A stretch of DNA of 34,646 nucleotides, from positions 1 through 34,646 of the forward strand of contig CAMWIR010000016.1 of the NCBI GenBank assembly GCA_947174365.1, in the 5' to 3' direction. Below are positions 31,655 to 34,646 of this stretch, piece after piece. The stretch comes from an uncultured Ruminococcus sp. (GTDB lineage Bacteria; Bacillota; Clostridia; Oscillospirales; Ruminococcaceae). A model generated the notes under the pieces. That model was not told the DNA's origin and made no database searches. It was given only the letters and a program-made list of their open reading frames with translations. The position numbers and the translations under genes are program-made. Every line of letters starts with the position of its first letter. The first letter of the stretch is position 1.

Positions 31655-34423
31655 TTACTCCTCGACTTTTTTAAGCTCGATACTGTGTACCGTAAGTCCG
31701 CTCTGAGCAAAGTACAGCCGCAGCGTGGTGAAGCGGGAGAAGAAGAATATCTTTCCGCTTTCCATTGAAACGGGCTTGCCGTTTGTGCCCCTCCATGTAA
31801 ATGCGGCGCACGGACTGCCCATAGAGAAGAGGGTAACGGGAAGCTGCGCCAGCTCGCCCGCTGTGGACGAGGCGGTTACGATCACCTTGTAATAACCCGT
31901 GGGAGAAACGTCTGCAATGAAAATATAATCCTTACCCTTGTCGGTGCAGATGTCGTCGGGGGATATAACAAGCCCGCCCTTGCAGTCGTAGCATTTTACC
32001 TCCCTGTCGTCATTGCCGTCGGCGTCCTTGGGACGGTTTATAACCTCGACCTTTTCTTCCCTGCCCTCTATTCTGTCCATGGCATGAGTTTTCATCAGAA
32101 CGGCACAGATGTTGGCGGCGTTTCTTTGAAGCTCACCTCGGGAAATAAATCCGTTGTTAAGCTCCGCAAGAGTGTTGTCGTCATTATCCGCACCGTCTGC
32201 GCAGACCATGTAAACATCATTCTGAGCGGCTGCCATTGCCGCAAAATCCGTGTGATTTTGGTGACCTTGAGGGGTGTTCCTGCGGTTTATATCAGCCCAC
32301 CAGTCAGTCATGACAAGTCCCTCAAAGCCCCATTCGTCACGCAGGATCGTTGTGGTAAGATCATAGCTTGCAGCTGTCCACAGACCGTTTACCGAACCGT
32401 AGGTGGTCATTACTGTGTATGCCCCGCCTTTTTTAACGGCTGTTTCAAAGCCTTTAAGATAAATTTCCCGCAGGGCGCGCTCGGAAATTACCGAATCTAT
32501 AGTGTGTCTGCCTGTTTCCTTGTTGTTGCCGCAGAAGTGCTTTACAGTGCCCGTAACTCCTGCGGAATGCAGCCCCATAAGCTCTGCTGCCGCCATTTCA
32601 CCCGTAAGCAGAGGGTCTTCGGAAAAGTATTCAAAATTTCTGCCGTTTAAGGGGTGGCGATGAATGTTCATGCCCGGGCCTAAGAGGCAGTCCACCTTAT
32701 TTGCGGACATTTCAAGACCTGTGAGGGCAAAAAGCTCCGTAAGCAGCTGTTTGTTGAATGTTGAAGCGATAAGCGTTCCATTGGGCAGGCTGAACGCCTT
32801 TGTGCCGCAGTCAAGGCGCATTCCCGAAGGGCCGTCAGAGCAGCAGCCGCAGGGAATGCCCATATTTTTAAGACTTTCCGAAACGCCCCCGAATGCGGCG
32901 GCTGTACCGGGAGTTACCTTGGGGCTGCTCATGCCCTCGCCCCTGATTATGCAGGCAAGGTCGTTATCGCTAAGCTGTGCGATAAATTCGGACATATCCG
33001 CTTTGCCGTTTTTAACATCTGCAAGCTTTATCCCCTTATCGCCTGTCTGGGGGATATCTTTCGGGAGATTCTTTTGACGGCGGACGTCCTCATATTCCTC
33101 CATAAGAGGAACATTTTCCATGGATATCTTATATCCGCCATTTTCGTGAACGGGTTTTATCCTTTCAAAGCCCATAACGGGAGCAAGGGCATGGGTGCAC
33201 TGCTTTATCACCCTTGTTTCTGGGATATTAAAGGAGAGTGCGGGAGACAGACTGCGGCAGCAGTTTCCCGCCAAGATTTCGTAATCTCCCGCTTCAATGA
33301 CAAAGCAGCTTTTGTGCCCCGTTATCCCCGAATCGTCAAAGGAGGAAAGGGTGTACAGGTCAATTTCAAAGGAGATCATCTCGGTCTCACCGGGGGCTAA
33401 AAGCTTTGTTTTTTCAAAGCCGCAGAGGGTCACTGCGGGCTTGCCCAGCTTGCCTTGCGGCGCACGGGAGTAAAGTTCTACAACTTCCTTGCCGCTGCAA
33501 TTGCCCGTATTTGTAACGGAGATATTTATAACTGCCCTATCCCCCATAAACTCTGACGATTCCGTCCTGATCTCAAAGGTCGTGTAAGAAAGCCCGAAGC
33601 CGAACGGATAGAGGACTTTTTCGGGAGCAAAGGTTTCAAAATAGCGATAGCCCACATAGATATCCTCATTGTAAAAGCTGCGTATCTCGTCCCCGAAATA
33701 TTTTGCAGAAGGGTAGTCGGAAACATTTTTGGCAATGGTATCGGGCAGCTTGCCCGAGGGAGAGACCTTGCCTGTGAGCACATCGGCTGTGCCGACGCCT
33801 CCCACCATTCCCCCCTGCCACACATACAGCACAGCGTCGGGGGAATATTTTTCCACGAAATCCATATTCATAATATTGCCTGTGTTTAAAAGGACAGCTA
33901 CTTTTTTGAAGTGATCGCGAACGGTTTTCAGCATTTCCTCCTCGCCCTCGCTCAAAGCAAAAGAGCCTTTTTCGTCGGAGTTGTCGTTTTCCTCTCCGGC
34001 AGTCCTGCCGATTATTACAAGGGCGGTGTCGGAGGTACGGGCAATTTTTTCCGCAAGGGCGCTGTCTACGGGCATTTCCTTTTGACACCAAGGCTCGCCG
34101 CTCCAGCCGCCGCCGTTGTCAAAAGGGTTTTCCTCCTGCCAGTCCCTGTAGACCTGAAGCAGTTCGGTGTTGATGTTCACTCCCGCCTCAATAAGTCCAT
34201 CGATAATGCCCACAACGCGGGAAACGTTCACCAGCCCTCCCGAGCCTGTGCCGCTTTTGTAATAATTCAGCTGGATACGCCCGAATACGGCGACTTCCTT
34301 GTTCGGTTCAAGGGGGAGGGCAGGCTCACCGTGTGAGCTATTATCATTTTTCAGCATTACAATGCCCTCGCTTACCGTTTCGGCGGATTTTTTCAGATAT
34401 TCATTCCAGTCGAGAGTTTTCAT
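31655..34423 (-). CDS. GH3-family beta-glucosidase with permuted domain order
   Basis: A 922-residue intracellular glycosidase without a signal peptide. It hydrolyses terminal beta-glucosides such as cellodextrins (predicted). The usual GH3 order is inverted. The alpha/beta-sandwich and fibronectin-III-like domains come first: GIVMLKNDNS near residue 20, YPFGFGLSYT near 275, then the FnIII part. The (beta/alpha)8 barrel comes second, about 480-780, with DGPSGMR, GPGMNIHRHPLNGRNFEYFSEDP and KHFCGNNKETGR. The nucleophile is Asp707 in LVMTDWW. A C-terminal domain of about 130 residues follows. The same inverted order is known from beta-glucosidases of R. albus and Butyrivibrio fibrisolvens. AAAGGAAAT precedes the ATG. 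Confidence 0.92.
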   Translation of the reverse strand: MKTLDWNEYLKKSAETVSEGIVMLKNDNSSHGEPALPLEPNKEVAVFGRIQLNYYKSGTGSGGLVNVSRVVGIIDGLIEAGVNINTELLQVYRDWQEENPFDNGGGWSGEPWCQKEMPVDSALAEKIARTSDTALVIIGRTAGEENDNSDEKGSFALSEGEEEMLKTVRDHFKKVAVLLNTGNIMNMDFVEKYSPDAVLYVWQGGMVGGVGTADVLTGKVSPSGKLPDTIAKNVSDYPSAKYFGDEIRSFYNEDIYVGYRYFETFAPEKVLYPFGFGLSYTTFEIRTESSEFMGDRAVINISVTNTGNCSGKEVVELYSRAPQGKLGKPAVTLCGFEKTKLLAPGETEMISFEIDLYTLSSFDDSGITGHKSCFVIEAGDYEILAGNCCRSLSPALSFNIPETRVIKQCTHALAPVMGFERIKPVHENGGYKISMENVPLMEEYEDVRRQKNLPKDIPQTGDKGIKLADVKNGKADMSEFIAQLSDNDLACIIRGEGMSSPKVTPGTAAAFGGVSESLKNMGIPCGCCSDGPSGMRLDCGTKAFSLPNGTLIASTFNKQLLTELFALTGLEMSANKVDCLLGPGMNIHRHPLNGRNFEYFSEDPLLTGEMAAAELMGLHSAGVTGTVKHFCGNNKETGRHTIDSVISERALREIYLKGFETAVKKGGAYTVMTTYGSVNGLWTAASYDLTTTILRDEWGFEGLVMTDWWADINRRNTPQGHQNHTDFAAMAAAQNDVYMVCADGADNDDNTLAELNNGFISRGELQRNAANICAVLMKTHAMDRIEGREEKVEVINRPKDADGNDDREVKCYDCKGGLVISPDDICTDKGKDYIFIADVSPTGYYKVIVTASSTAGELAQLPVTLFSMGSPCAAFTWRGTNGKPVSMESGKIFFFSRFTTLRLYFAQSGLTVHSIELKKVEE

Positions 34424-34498
34424 ATATTTATTTCCTTTCGTTAAGGCTTGCCGTCGGGCGCATTTTAGCCTGTAGTTTTTTGTTGATATTTTACCTAT

Positions 34499-34527
34499 AT
34501 GTTACCATATCCGGGAAATTTTTGCAA
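34499..34527 (-). promoter_or_regulatory. Promoter of the GH3 gene
   Basis: On the minus strand TTGCAA, a 17-nt spacer and TAACAT, about 75 bp before the start codon. No clear catabolite-response element was found nearby. Confidence 0.5.
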
Positions 34528-34615
34528 GGGTTTTTTCGTTAATTTTTAAAAAAGTCAGCGGAAAATTTCAGAGCACTTATAAATAACGGCATACCGTGCA
34601 AAAAAAGCACAACAA

Positions 34616-34646
34616 GCGCACACACATCACTTGGGTTTCCAAAGGG
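34616..34646 (+). repeat. Dispersed repeat copy, cut by the right window edge
   Basis: Matches 7909-7939 at 28 of 31 positions, including CACTTGGGTTTCCAAAGGG, and is also contained in the palindrome at 2025-2081. A small GTGC/GCAC hairpin with an A-rich loop precedes it. The continuation lies outside the window. Confidence 0.85.

Noticed and set aside
1-34646. CRISPR arrays, insertion sequences with transposase, rRNA or tRNA genes, prophage genes
   Set aside because: No regularly spaced repeats with unique spacers, no transposase or phage genes, and no tRNA or rRNA signatures were recognised.

Overview
This window looks like chromosomal DNA of a low-to-mid GC, anaerobic Firmicute of the Ruminococcus / Oscillospiraceae type. 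The evidence is the single-chain (long) PurL, the CIRCE-controlled hrcA-grpE-dnaK-dnaJ operon, strong AAGGAGG-type ribosome binding sites, consensus sigma-A promoters, several lipoproteins, and two plant-polysaccharide enzymes: a GH5 lipoprotein and a domain-swapped GH3 of the kind known from Ruminococcus albus and Butyrivibrio. The genus is an inference; no rRNA or tRNA gene was seen.

Layout. 1-578 is the 5' part of glucose-6-phosphate isomerase (minus). 790-2463 (minus) holds a divergent PBP5-like protein and an HPr-like protein lacking the phosphorylatable histidine. 2698-7903 (plus) carries mtaB (tRNA methylthiotransferase) and purL. 7904-8359 is a long, highly structured intergenic stretch with dispersed and tandem repeats. 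8360-11045 (plus) is a queuosine-precursor operon (U32-like Fe-S candidate, queD, queE, folE) with no queC. 11125-11835 (minus) is a DUF4358-like lipoprotein. 12304-15724 (plus) holds a canonical D-Ala-D-Ala carboxypeptidase behind a structured leader, then a MATE transporter fused to a cytidylate-kinase-like domain. A small XRE regulator (minus) and a small Cys-rich lipoprotein (plus) follow. 16834-21946 is the CIRCE/hrcA/grpE/dnaK/dnaJ heat-shock block. 21996-25087 (minus) is a tight four-gene operon: a disordered repeat protein, GH5, a nuclease-like protein and a small unknown. 25321-26799 (minus) is an Lsa-type ABC-F gene with a promoter - leader - terminator region typical of attenuation. 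Then come a PrsA/SurA-like acidic lipoprotein (27311-28750), mutS2 (29002-31392) with a MITE-like or structured element directly upstream, and the permuted GH3 (31655-34423), all minus.

How the genes work together. FolE, QueD and QueE form consecutive steps from GTP to 7-carboxy-7-deazaguanine, so the U32-like first gene is a candidate for an unassigned role in tRNA modification. HrcA represses its own chaperone operon through CIRCE. GH5 and GH3 fit beta-glucan breakdown, but they are not in one operon.

The most unusual features are a dispersed 31-nt repeat present three times (once as a near-perfect palindrome), a 145-bp element with TTAA-flanked inverted ends before mutS2, a period-7 tandem repeat family at three loci, the U32-like gene heading the queuosine operon, the MATE-kinase fusion, and a probable antibiotic-responsive leader before the ABC-F gene. 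All functional statements come from reading the sequence; no database search was run.
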